From contig CM056994.1 of assembly GCA_029891345.1 (NCBI GenBank), positions 141,754,457-141,818,456 on the forward strand: a stretch of 64,000 nucleotides of DNA, in the 5' to 3' direction. Below the pieces are notes generated by a model. That model saw only the letters and a list, made by a program, of their open reading frames with translations. It did not search any database and had not been told where the DNA came from. How positions within the stretch are numbered: position 1 is the first letter of the stretch; each line of letters opens with the position of its first letter. Shown one piece after another: positions 34,100-44,700 of this stretch. The stretch is from Dryococelus australis. Taxonomy: Eukaryota; Arthropoda; Insecta; Phasmatodea; Phasmatidae. A program made the position numbers and the translations under genes.

Positions 34100-34269
34100 G
34101 TTTTTCATGACAAATAGTGTATAAGATTTTTGGGAATAACTATTTTTGGGTGCCATTTTCCAAGATGGCGGACTTTCCCCAAAGAAGACGACTATGGACA
34201 TTTAGGTCATAATGAAATACATATTTTCTGACATCATAGCGCAAAATTATTTATGTTGTAATTATTTCC
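34100..34269 (-). repeat. Right terminal inverted repeat
   Basis: It is the reverse complement of 28351-28521 and carries CCAAAGAAGACGACTATGGA (34179-34198) and a CCATTTTCCAAGATGGCGG block. It follows the end of the gene by about 150 bases. Confidence 0.85.
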
Positions 34270-36373
34270 ATGTCATGTCTTATTTTTTCTCTACTACATT
34301 GGTTAGATCGTCAGTCAATCAGGAAATTTCTCCTACCCTCCTCCCCCCCAATAGCACACATATTCTAGCATATAAAAGGCATCGGGACGCGGTTGTCTGC
34401 TTGTTGCTGCCATTATCGCCGTCACTTGCTCACCTTAAGAGTGTAAAGTTGAATTTTCGTCTGTAATTTTAGGACATTAACACATTTTGTCCGAGATGTC
34501 ATAAAATCATTTTATCCATTATGGCATTTGGAAGGGTGCGCTTGCTTAGTGCCTCGGACAAACGGGACGATTTGCCAAAATAATTTCTCCTGGTCTACAC
34601 ACCTTACGAAATTTCGATCATATTTAAGTATTTGGTGGCATACCTACAACAGGACGAAGACATATGGGACTCCATGCAGTGCAAGGAGTGCTTCGAAGTC
34701 TGCACCACTTCCGTTCTGGACACTCCTCATTCCCAGAGCTGGTACAAGACGCGACATCGTGCAGCAGCAGTCACCACTGACACTACCTCCATTGGCGAAG
34801 GGGTCTGTACAGTGAAAAACATGAACTGCTCTGCAAACCAAGTGACCACAGCAATACCTTCTCCTCGACGATATGCGACAAACTGATTCCAGCACATAAG
34901 TGGTCCATACAGACTAATATCGCCAGCAGCAGTTGGTTGATGCCCCCCACAGCTACTCCCATCACATCACTACCACGATCTCAGATACACGAGGTGATGT
35001 ACACCAGCTCTTTCGAGCAGGTATTGTGAAGTGTTATTCCAATGCTATTCCTCGGATCCGCTGATTAGGCGACGCATGGTAAGAGGATGCTGTGAAAAAC
35101 ATAGAAACCTGTGGTTGTGTGGATTATTCGCGCCTCTACTAACCCTGGTGCATGCCTACAACCTAAACATAATGGACACTGAAGAACAGTCAGAAGAAGT
35201 TTTTATGGACAGAATCCAAAGCGATGGGGAAACCTGCTCAGTGTAAAACATGAGGATGGTTTACCCTTCCATGTAGCGCTGACGAACTGTTGGAGTTGAA
35301 CAATGGTGAAACATTCATCATTAAAGAGGACCTTCATCTTAACGACTAAGAACTACGACGAGGAGGGCAAGGAACAGTGTTTAGCTTCAGTGAAGAATGC
35401 TATGGCGAGATGCATAGACTCCTACCAGACAAAGAAACTAACACGATTCCGTTCGTCGAGCGGACCACGACTTATCGCAGCCTGCCGTGCAAGGTAACGA
35501 CAAGCTCACCAGACGAGATCGTGGAAGGATAGTAAAAATAATAAAGATATAAAGAAACGGTATTTCGAACAGAGCACCATAATGCGAAAAAAACTTATGG
35601 TTGTCTTAGGCACATCGTACATGTTGGCATGTGTAAACGAAAAACAGCAGTGCATTTTTCATACAAAAATCTTTGTGTCTTAAAAATCATCTTGCTTGTC
35701 TATGTATGAGTAATACAAAAATTTGTTGCAACATAAATGCTGAACACAAAAATTACGTTACCAAAACTTGTTTTGCCTTTCAATGTAAACTAATATTGCC
35801 GAATATGTATATGAAAATATAAAAAAGTGTTTGACGAATCAAATATGCGTATAATTTTTAATCACATTTTACCTCTTATTTTATTTTTGTCATATACCCC
35901 ATCAATTCAGAGAAAGGCAGAAATTAAACTTATACAATATAGAGAAAAAATATGGCTAGAATTATTTTCTGAATATAAAGAATGTACACCATTTAGGTTA
36001 CTCGAGATGAATTTGCAAGCATGCATGAAAAGTCAGGCCAGCTGACCTCGTCAAAGTTTGAAACCATGCCAAGAGCAGTGTTAGCAGGTCTGCACCTGCA
36101 TGGTGTCTCGTGACTGCATGTGTATGTGATTTCATGTCGTTTTCACAAACTGAATTGTGTCAGATAGCCTAAGAAAGCACATAGAATTATCACAGGTTTG
36201 CACCCACTTGGTAACAGGTAACTGAAGTTAACTAAAGAGAACGAGTCAGCTGGCTTCCTGAGCAAACTCTGACCCAAAATGGAGGTGGAGTGAGAAAGAC
36301 ATATGTCAGGGGGAAGCCGTTATATCAAATCAGAGGAGAAGACTCGTGGTAATAGTTTTGTCACATCATCTCT
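34270..36373. other. Unassigned DNA, possible flank of the Polinton fossil
   Basis: 34500-35530 is higher in GC than its surroundings and open for 60-95 codons in several plus-strand frames, with no family I can name. 35540-36000 is AT-rich. The region could be outer genes of the Polinton-like element or unrelated sequence. Confidence 0.3.
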
Positions 36374-36826
36374 GTGCATTACCGAACTGAAGATACTACC
36401 ATTATCTCCGATGTTACAGTGGACTACTGGCGCGTGAATTTCCGGATACCTGGCGTGCCAGCACAAGTACGAGCGTACAATATAATCGAGCATTGGGACA
36501 GCATGAATGAAGAAGGTGTTATAAGCTTGGTTCCAGTAGCATGCTGCTTTATTACCTGCCCAGTGTACCACCTCCAGCCAGGCACGATGCTACCCTGCAC
36601 TACCAGCAAGCTGATTAGTCAAGCAAAAGAACACCACCTTTGTCAAGTTTGGGGTAACTACAAAATTGAATATCAACCCAGAAGACCAGACAGCTACAAG
36701 ATTACTTGGCGGTTCGAGCACTTGGATGGAAAACATCACACAACCATTTTGAACAAAGGTAAAACAACTTGGGAGAATATGTGCACCCCACTAACATGTG
36801 ACATGTATGCAGCATTTGTACTCTGA
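36374..36826 (+). CDS. Unrecognised 150-codon reading frame
   Basis: This frame is unusually long for the area and has protein-like composition, including segments such as VDYWRVNFRIPG, YHLQPGTMLPCTTSKLI and ITWRFEHLDGKHHTT. I do not recognise the family. A short segment, V-x-H-[LM]-x-P-x-T-x-LPC-x-TS, is echoed at about 44176-44230, on the other side of the integrase-to-capsid block. That suggests both belong to the same Polinton-like element. It has no signal peptide or membrane segment. Function unknown; it may be a fragment. Confidence 0.35.
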   Translation: MHYRTEDTTIISDVTVDYWRVNFRIPGVPAQVRAYNIIEHWDSMNEEGVISLVPVACCFITCPVYHLQPGTMLPCTTSKLISQAKEHHLCQVWGNYKIEYQPRRPDSYKITWRFEHLDGKHHTTILNKGKTTWENMCTPLTCDMYAAFVL

Positions 36827-38319
36827 GCATCGGTCTGCAACCAGTTTTCTTTTGCCTAGTCTGAGGTCAGCTGCAGTCAACCAGTCAGCCCACCTAGCCA
36901 CCATGGACCCTGGATACGCATGCACGGGACGAAATATTTTTTGAAGACTTCGAGGAAGATGAAAAAGTGTTCCTGTTGCCTGATCCTACTAGCAAAAAGT
37001 TGGCACCATGCATAATGTACAACCCCAGCACAGCACTTGCTTACATTGTGTGCAGCATGGTATTACTTTAAAAATCTGTGTGTTGATATTTACAGCTCGA
37101 TATATTTTGTAATGTGTAGTTAGATCTTACATTTCCATCTACAGTGGAATAAATGTTCTACATACATGACCTCCAGGGTAGTATCCAACTTCGTGTGTGT
37201 AAATTGTAATTGCATCATTATCTCTGTGCTCCGAAGATAGTGCCGTCTTATGCGATGCCAGGAGACTCCAAGGACATGAAGTATAGAGAATCATGCGATG
37301 GTAAACAACATTACAGAAGTATTAATAAATATATACTTGGTCTATTTACAGACATTGGATACATCCTGTACATCAATTTTATGCTCCGTGTATAGACAAA
37401 AACTGCTACGAGAAGCTAGTTTTCCCAAAAATATTCAAATCATATTACGCTGGACAATATAATTGATTGCTATGTTTGTTTATGTCCCATAAACCACAGC
37501 TGATGTACTCCCGCAGCATTTATGCTAGCAACTCCATATTCAGTGACTACTCCAGCAGCAGTTCCACCCTGTGGGCTTCCATGTTTAACCATACGGAAGG
37601 CTATGCTGTTCCCTTTAATATATTAATAGACTCTTATATGAAGACATCATAAATACGAAAAGTATTTAAACTACATCTAACTGATGTATTTAGTTCTTTT
37701 TCTTAAAAAATTGTAATAAATATACGTAAATTTACATGTATTATTTTTTATAAAATAACCCTTGTGTCATCAGTACATTCAAAATTGGTATACACTCAAA
37801 AGAGTTATGCAAATAATGTTTAACCAGTGAGTAATATCGAAAGTTTTCAAACCAATATCATTCTTTTTAGAGAGTGGTAGATACAAAGACATTACCACAC
37901 TTCTCATGCCGGTTTTAAAACAGACTAAAACCCCTACGAATTAATAAGTCTTTCAGAGAAGCACATTTACCTATTACTATTTATATATAAAATTTACTTT
38001 ATTATTTACATTGTATCATTCTAATTATTTTTTCACATTCTATCTTTACATTTCTCAGATGTTTGCAGTTCATGGATGCTAGCCAACATTTTCATCTGAA
38101 ATAACCCCGATCCTTCAGTTCATCGATGATTGAAGATATTTCAACAATATGTCATAGATTCCTAAGTTTCTGTAGGTCCGCACCTGCACAACACAATATT
38201 TCGTATAAGAAGAGACAAAATAATATAAACGCAAAGTAAGGTAAAACCACACTTTTATTTTTAAAAATTCCATATACATATCTCCACTTTAAAAAAAGAC
38301 ATTGGTAATTCCTATTTTT
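36827..38319. other. Unassigned DNA left of the integrase remnant
   Basis: Short frames at 37210-37395 and 37467-37652 (about 61 codons each, the second Ser-rich) have no recognisable family. Past 37680 the sequence is AT-rich with no further content seen. Confidence 0.35.
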
Positions 38320-39235
38320 TTCAAATGTATTTCTCGTCGACCCAGATGTCGTCACGCTTCGAGCCACCGCATGTACACGCGTACATTACGTCTTTTCGGC
38401 ACCTTTTCCACCAAATTAACATTGGGAAACTTCGTGAGCTGGAGCTCCCCTGCATAAAAACCTCCAACAATGGGTTCACCTCGTAGGTCCTCCAAATAAT
38501 AGATGCGCGGGTACCAATGTCGTATGTGAAACACCGTGAACAATTCAGCTAACCATTTATAACGATAGACCTTGTGGAAAATGCCACACTGTTTGGAGAT
38601 GCATACCAGGTTACTGATCTTGGGTTTAGGCTTGTACACGTCCCTCCTCGTCGGAATAGCATAAACTGACCGAAGCAGGGAGTCGTCCTCGACATCTTCT
38701 GTCTTCATGTGAGTGGTTGAACTATTGGTAGAATTATACTCACGTACAAGTTTCGGTAGAGTTCAAGCCACTTGTAGTTTCCATTCGCAGTGAAGTGTCT
38801 CCACAATTTGGCGTTCAGAGTCTAGTGAAAACGCTCGACGACGCAAGCCTTAAGTCCAGAGTACGTGGAAAAGTGATTCATGACGCACGTTTTCATCAGT
38901 ACGCGGAAAGTAGCATTAAAATATTCTTTACATTTGTCGATGTGGCAGTTTTTCGGTATCTGTCCTTCGCTCAACACATCTGTAATGGCCTTGTTGACGT
39001 CACGTGCATTCTTCGACTTGAGTGGTCTGGCCCAGAAATACTTGGAAAATATGCCTGTTACAGTCCTATTGTAGTTGTGACCTCTATTCGCACGAGCAAA
39101 GTCTTGTATTTCGATGAGGTTGGACTGGAAAGTATCGTTCAGCCCTTACATGGCGTACTTTCTCCAAGGATAATTCCTTCTAGCCGACCTGTGCAATTCA
39201 CCAGAAATAAAATATTTCGTCATCGCACGACGTAG
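38320..39235 (-). pseudogene. Polinton integrase remnant
   Basis: The C-terminal part is clearest: LRGEPIVGGFYAGELQLTKF followed by a VPKRRNVRVYMRWLE segment. This is the SH3-like and chromodomain-like end of Polinton integrases, which join element ends to host DNA. Upstream minus-strand sequence to about 39235 fits the catalytic core but is fragmented. It is broken, and lies immediately downstream of the conserved-protein remnant on the same strand, as in related insect elements. Confidence 0.8.
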
Positions 39236-40090
39236 TCAGCTTCGACCAGTTCGTCGATGATAAATATAATCTCGTTGGTGTGCGACCGGTTGCCTAAAGA
39301 CTGTGAAGTGACCAGTAGCTGTAGTCTATCGAAGAGTTCGTTCAAATCATCCCATAACACGTAATCTATATTACATTTGGCTTCGCTCTTCTGCAGCAGC
39401 AGACCCGATCCAATAGCTTCGGCAAATCGTAGACAGTCCAGCGATAATATCGAATTTCGCTTGCGCTGTGTCCTTAAATCGCAGCATTGAGGGGTTATTG
39501 TTCGCACAATGAGTGTACGACTGGACTGTAGCAAGTGGTGGTACTTGTGTAAATATGATTCAGTGTAGTGTCTGGGCTGTCTACGAAACAGAAGTTTGCA
39601 CACACAATTTTTCATTTTCCCCTTGCTTGCCGATCTGCATCACATATACTGGAAAATACATCACTTTCTTGCTTCTGAGAAACAATTTTTCATGGCGGTG
39701 TCGCAGGCCATACATATTTTCGCTGTTCCGATCGGAGTAGGAAGCGATGTAGTGCCCAATCAGCGTGTCCACATCGGGTCCTCACTCTCGTGCTTGCTTC
39801 TGTTCCCGAGGACGCAGCAAATCGATTAGTGGCAGATCATCTTCGTCGTTAGTGATGCCACCTTCCGATCCGGGCAATATAGGGCTTCTTTACAATTTAC
39901 GCATCAGGGTTGGTCCTTCCACTGTGTTATCAAGTTTGATATCTGGCCGAGGCAAAGCTTCCTCCAAGAATTGTCCACCATGTTCGTCGAGACGGGTGGC
40001 TATGAGCTTGTAAGCCTCTTCCCTTCGATTCTCAAAAGCCAGTTTGTAACATTTTGCGGGTAGACATTTCATGCGAACAGCTTCGATGGC
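39236..40090 (-). pseudogene. Conserved insect Polinton protein remnant, function unknown
   Basis: Recognisable pieces are MKCLPAKCYKLAFENRREEA (near 40072), DDLPLIDLLRP (about 39820), IGHYIASYSDRNSENMYGLR (about 39760) and LNELFDRLQLLVTSQSLGN (about 39330). These match a protein I have seen repeatedly beside integrase genes in insect Polintons, typically described only as hypothetical. Its role is unknown to me; a virion component is possible. The remnant is broken. Confidence 0.65.
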
Positions 40091-40589
40091 TCGCTACAGC
40101 TCTGTCATCAGTTTGATTCGGTCCACCATTATTTATAGAATGGAATAAAGACACAGGTACACAGATATATAAAGATATTAATCCTAGAGTTGAGGAAAGT
40201 GAATTTTCGATCCTTTTCAGTCTGTCGATGCACGCATCCAGCAATTTCTTGCTATGACTCGCAACATTGGATTTGGCAGCCAGTGTGGACGTTAATGTAT
40301 TTTGAAGCGTCTTCCATTCTTTCTATATATGCACATTCGACATATTGATAAGTTCTATTATGTTCCCACCACGCCCCCCCCCCCCCATGTGCCGGTCGAT
40401 AGCCACCCAAATTTCCACCACTTAATTTTCACAGTCTCGATCTTTTGCTCAGGATGCGACTGGCTCCTGCCAACAGCGGTGAGGTGGGCTTCCATTGACG
40501 CATATCCATCACCATGGGAGCATAGACCATGTTTAAACTTGGAAATTGTATTGTGACTCATGGTCAATGACTAATTATAATCTGTGGAG

Positions 40590-40825
40590 CCATGGTGACT
40601 GAGCAGTTATCCCTGCTCGCCTCCCACCAAGGTGATCCGAGTTCAACCTACAGTAGAGTCACTCCGGATTTTCGCATGTGGGAATCGTGCTAGGCGATTC
40701 CGTTGGTCGGCGGGTTTTCTTGGGGATATCCCATTCCTCCCCCCTTTTATTCATTATGGTGCTGCTCCATATTGGCCCACATCACCCTCATCGGCTCTCA
40801 AGACCTCGATGTGGAGTGCCATCCG
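40590..40825 (+). mobile_element. tRNA-derived SINE
   Basis: The head is a degenerate tRNA: GAGCCATGGTGACTGAGCAG, then CTGCTCGCCTCCCACCAAGG and box B GTGATCCGAGTTCAACCT. The body, with GGATTTTCGCATGTGGGAAT, GGCGGGTTTTCTTGGGGATA and the end AAGACCTCGATGTGGAGTGC, matches a SINE type I associate with polyneopteran insects. It is inserted next to the ATPase remnant of the Polinton, so it is younger than that element. Target duplications were not resolved. Confidence 0.75.
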
Positions 40826-40829
40826 ATTC

Positions 40830-41600
40830 TCTTCACTCACTTACTCTAAACTGATCGAAGCCACACTCGTGCCTGCAATTATATAGAGTCCAGTCCTTAG
40901 CAATCACCAAAAATCCCTACTCCTCATTCCAGCATAAGGCACACAGGCTCTTTAAATCTGATAATGACATGTCTCTGTATTGAGGTGGTCATCGTACACA
41001 TATCGAAAATTCATATCTTGCACGCAGATCGTCACCTAAACATTAGCATTATCAGGAAGCAGTTGTTTGAATATTCACAATTAAGTCAGTATTCGCATGC
41101 CACCCCATGCCAAAGGACTCCCGTATACATGTTTGTTTCTCGCAGGCAATTTCATCAAAGACAAACATCGAGTTTGGCAGTGATTCACTCGGCAGTACGT
41201 TGGATTTGTTATTACTGCAGGGGAAAGAAATCACACCATCCACAGCTTGCAGTACTCATGTCAGTCGTTAGTATTTCGGTTGCTGGAGCGATTTGGAGTA
41301 TAGGTATACATTCTCGATGTGGAGGCCATTCTCTTCTTCCAGCTGGCTCAGGAGGACACATGTATTTCCACAATTTGATGGCCATGTGTCGATGCAGCAT
41401 ACTGTATTCGGAAATAAGCTTCCATGTCTTGATTCGTCGGATGTAGCTTCATCTTCAACATGCATGCGTATGGGAAGATTAACATCTTCCTTGGCGATCT
41501 GTAAACTTTTTTCTGCTTGGTTTATATCACATATTGATGTAGGAGGAGGAGGTGGTGGAAATAGCATAAACAAACATCTTGGTGATATTAAAAACATTTT
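40830..41600 (-). pseudogene. Polinton packaging ATPase (A32-like) remnant
   Basis: On the minus strand a Walker A-like region (WPSNCGNTCVLLSQLEEENG) precedes ENVYLYSKSLQQPKY. Then comes a SESLPNSMFVFDEIACEKQ segment with the Walker B-type acidic pair, and IRESFGMGWHA. These are the landmarks of FtsK/HerA-family ATPases that pump DNA into capsids. Order and spacing agree with the family. The remnant is broken and runs on the same strand as the integrase. Confidence 0.8.
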
Positions 41601-42299
41601 AGAATGCCTGTTCTAAATACCACTCCGATTAACCTGCTTCTGGTAGAGTTTGCACTGGAATGGCATATTTGAATATGTAATACAACAGTACTGTTCTAGG
41701 TCTAGAATTATAATGAAATGAAAAATTATAAAGGTCAGGCACATGTGGGTTCCTACCGCAGTAACATGTGATATCTCGCAGAAGAAATATAATATCTGGA
41801 AGAGTGATCATCACTATAGTTATCAACAATCTACCTATTGAGTTTCACATTTCCGGATACAGGTTCTGCGGGTCTGGAACAATTCAAGCTTTATATTAGC
41901 AAGCGGTGATATGGGCATCATCGCACTGGACGAGGCATGCAAGTAGTAAGAATCGCCTATTCGCGACACAAGGATCTGCAAACCAGGCACCAGGTATCAA
42001 GTTAATTGCGCAGGAGGCCGATAAGAAAGCGCGACAAAGTTGCAAGAGGAGAGGGAAGAAAAATATGGGTTGAATCATTCCTACCTTGAAATCTGCAATC
42101 GGTCTTCAGGGCGGTATCGCTAGGGCCATAATGAATATCGTAAGTGTGGTGTAACGGGCCTCAAACGAACGTACGCAATTAGAGGAAAACCGTCGCCAAA
42201 ATCGTAAACTGGAAGATATCATGATAGGTAAAAAAAAATGGCGCAGGTCTTTACATACGATGGCCCTACTGCGGAGGAGGAGGTGCGGGAAAGGGAAAG

Positions 42300-42610
42300 G
42301 TTCGCAGTAGGAGGCGATAATGAAATCCCTATCTAAACGAACTCTCGCGAACGTGGGTTTGGGACTGTTTGCATGCAAATTAAAGATACCTCATTTTCGA
42401 GGTGTGTTCATGCGAGATGATTTGCCTGCTAAAACGAAGAGAGAAGAATGTGCCATAATGAAACTGGACATGGCAGTTGGGCAAATTACTTACTGGGTAA
42501 GTTATGTAAAACGAGGAAAACGTGCAGACTATTCTGACAGTTTTGGGAAATTCGATCCTCCACCCAAACTGCGACTCTTCCATGAAAAATTGCAAACTTA
42601 TTTACAATGA
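42300..42610 (+). pseudogene. Polinton cysteine protease (adenovirus-type) remnant
   Basis: The frame at 42320-42610 contains LKIPHFRGVFMRDDLPAK, then ECAIMKLDMAVGQITYWVSY and YSDSFGKFDPPPKL. The pattern of FRGVF, a W-V-x-Y segment and (F)DSFG is typical of adenovirus-type maturation proteases in Polintons, which process capsid proteins. Only this middle portion is evident. It lies just upstream of the capsid remnant on the same strand. Confidence 0.8.
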
Positions 42611-42809
42611 CGATATGGAGCAGTTACCGAACACACGGAACTGCAGCCTCTTGCGCCGTCATTTTCTGGTGACGTGGACTAGAAATAAATCGTAGGCAAA
42701 TAATTGTCCATTAACCATTTACGTAAAAAGTGTTTGCACCTATATTATCTAGTCAGTACGTGTCAGGTCCTGTCATATGCCACGAGGAACCACTGGGTCG
42801 TGAAGACGA

Positions 42810-43260
42810 CTTCAATCATGGAAGAACCCAATTACGTTGTACTGGCATTTCAAACGCGCAAGCAACACACCATCTCGGCAGACATATCGACATTCGACCA
42901 CAGCAATGTCCAGAATGTAGAAAAATTTTTCAATAGCGAAAGATATCTGTACGTGAATTTGAACACCTCCTTCAGCCAAAAAGGATTTACTTTGCCATAT
43001 TTTCTGTATACTCAGTTTCAAGCCTCCTACTACGGGCGCAAGTCTTAAACCTCTCCAGCGCCCAGAAATATTCTGTGAAACAGCGCCATTGCTGGTCTTC
43101 GACATATCCAAACAAAACAAACGAGTTCAAAATGGCGTGGGGGATTGTCGTATAAAAAATATTTTCAAGGAAAAGCTGCCTGCGAACACTGCTTCATACT
43201 GTTTGATTTTACGTGACAGATGAGTGAGCTACGACCGCTTTTTAGGGCTGGTGAACATGG
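42810..43260 (+). pseudogene. Polinton capsid protein remnant (C-terminal part)
   Basis: The frame opening at about 42819 reads MEEPNYVVLAFQTRKQHTIS, followed by STFDHSNVQNVEKFFNSERY and LYTQFQASYYGRKS. The order 'FQT... FDHC/S ... LNSE/FNSE .. Y ... FQxSYY' is what I know from the jelly-roll capsid protein of insect Polintons, though I cannot exclude the minor capsid. Further family-like sequence follows to about 43260. It is broken. Confidence 0.7.
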
Positions 43261-43300
43261 TGTGCTAAGTATATTTAAACGGGATAGTCTCTGCTTCTCA

Positions 43301-44239
43301 CCTCAGTTTGTATCAGTATATACTGCAATCTGCAAGGCTACCAGAGCTAGAATGGCTACCTGCTCAAAGAGGTTGCAGGGACTTACGACGACGATGGCAA
43401 AAAGGGTACGCTATCCTTCTGCACCCCTTATGCGTGGAATCTCTTGGACGAGAAAAGCAAGAAGACAAACGACTGGCTGATCAAGTACCTCCAAGGACTG
43501 GACTTGGACGACGGCAAGATTGTGTACCACAAAGTGGGTAACGTGCTGGCGACTTGCTGATGCATTACCCGCCAAAAAAAAACTGATTTACAAGGCGGGA
43601 CCCGAGCAGAAGAAATGGCTTAGCAACTTATGCTAAAACGAAGTTTAAATCATCGATGTGCGGTGCGAGTATGGCTGTTCTTCACTGAGCAAGCTGGCGA
43701 AACTATACGATCAGTACCAACATGTGTGCGACAGATATGACACCTGACTGGACACGTGCGTGGAGAAACACACAGCTGCTGCACAAATTGTTTGCTTCGT
43801 CCTTGGACAGTGAATCGGCAATGTACGACTAGATAGGAAGTCACCCGCAATATAATAATATATTCCTTTTTATACTGTTGCACACCTCATCATCGTCCGC
43901 ATTACATAAAAGTGGGAACAATCGGTGCGCTCATTTAATCGTTACCTGGATGTCTGATCATCACCATGACTCCATTCTGTCCTACGCACAAATATTTAAA
44001 TGCCAAGCATGGCTATGGTAACATTGAATACAGTTTAATCGCAGAATATGGATATCTACCCACCTACACCGAGACCTGCGATGATAGCGGCATGCAGCAC
44101 TGGCATTTCGCATATTATCCATTCGTCTACGAACTGACGCAGTTTCAATAGGACTGTTCAGGACGATTGGTCTGCGTCGTGTTTCACATGACGCCGCAGA
44201 CGCAGCTGCCCTGCATCACCAGCCATATAATCGCCAGAT
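43301..44239 (+). other. Unassigned, partly coding-like DNA right of the capsid remnant
   Basis: Around 43355-43560 one frame shows AGTYDDDGKKGTLSFCTPYA and WLIKYLQGLDLDDGKIVYHK-like content of unknown family. At 43966-44151 another 61-codon frame precedes a segment FHMTPQTQLPCITSHII (about 44185-44235) that echoes 36.57 kb. These may be outer genes of the Polinton-like element. Confidence 0.35.
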
Positions 44240-44240
44240 T

Positions 44241-44666
44241 GTGCCTTGGAGCTGTCCCAGACAGGGCACACTAACCTTAACAGCATCCTTGGCCCAAGAA
44301 GAATACGTCGCCGAAAGACTGCGTCGACTCCAGACACTCGTGTTGGTACCCACCACGGTCGTTTCCGCGTCCATCTCGGGAAACGAACCTGTACCTACTC
44401 GTCGACTCCAAGTAGCGTTGTGCATTCCTAGAACTGTGGATGCCAGACCTACTGTAGACGGTGGTCCCACCATTGGCGAGGCAGAAATCATAGAGACAGT
44501 TGTTAAGGAGGAGCAAGATCTGGAGTGCGGCTATGATGACGTGGATGGTCAACTGAGGACTGATGGACATCGCCATGTTCCTGAGCCTGATGCTGCCTAT
44601 CGCAGGAATCTAAAGCTTACCGTCATTAGAGAACTGCTTAGTCTTGCATTTGAAAGTCTCCTATAG
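44241..44666 (+). CDS. Unrecognised 141-codon reading frame
   Basis: This is an open frame with acidic stretches (EAEIIETVVKEEQDLE) and Arg-rich segments, ending shortly before AT-rich DNA and AATAAATA (about 44729), a possible poly(A) signal. The family is unknown. A fully open companion frame on the other strand (44576-44277) makes coding status uncertain. Its position beside the echo segment near 44.18 kb suggests it belonged to the Polinton-like element. Confidence 0.3.
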   Translation: MPWSCPRQGTLTLTASLAQEEYVAERLRRLQTLVLVPTTVVSASISGNEPVPTRRLQVALCIPRTVDARPTVDGGPTIGEAEIIETVVKEEQDLECGYDDVDGQLRTDGHRHVPEPDAAYRRNLKLTVIRELLSLAFESLL

Positions 44667-44700
44667 TAGATAACTACATGAAAGAATTTTTTCAAAAATT

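Larger units (their letters stand above)
28351..34269 (+). mobile_element. 5.9-kb DNA transposon with long TIRs, encoding an XPG/PIN-like protein (Academ-type candidate)
   Basis: The ends 28351-28521 and 34100-34269 are reverse complements at roughly 78-80% by eye. They share GTCAGAAAAT, GTCCATAGTCGTCTTCTTTG, TCCGCCATCTT, TCCCAAAAATCT and ATTTGTCAT. Weaker similarity may continue outward, so the true tips could lie up to 100-200 bases beyond. Inside are a hairpin, a 38-bp minisatellite and one long plus-strand gene (29918-33950) interrupted by many frame changes. Long TIRs flanking a single large gene define a cut-and-paste-style DNA transposon. The XPG/FEN1-like region and Cys-rich tail recall Academ, a superfamily described as carrying XPG nuclease and Cys-rich domains; that assignment is from memory. 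The copy is old and inactive. No target-site duplication could be fixed. Confidence 0.75.
38320..43300. mobile_element. Fossil Polinton/Maverick element (core region)
   Basis: Four hallmark Polinton genes occur together: integrase and A32-type packaging ATPase on the minus strand, adenovirus-type protease and capsid protein on the plus strand. A further conserved insect Polinton protein sits next to the integrase. This set is diagnostic of Polintons; no DNA polymerase B was recognised in the window. The core is about 5 kb, whereas whole elements are usually 15-20 kb, so the copy is partial. It may reach from about 34.5 to 44.7 kb if the flanking unassigned frames belong to it. Terminal repeats were not found. 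It is broken in many places, roughly ten or more across the core, and looks old. A SINE has inserted next to the ATPase remnant. Confidence 0.85.

Noticed and set aside
38795-39235. 146-codon frame on the plus strand
   Set aside because: It lies opposite the Polinton integrase remnant and is a shadow of that minus-strand coding sequence.
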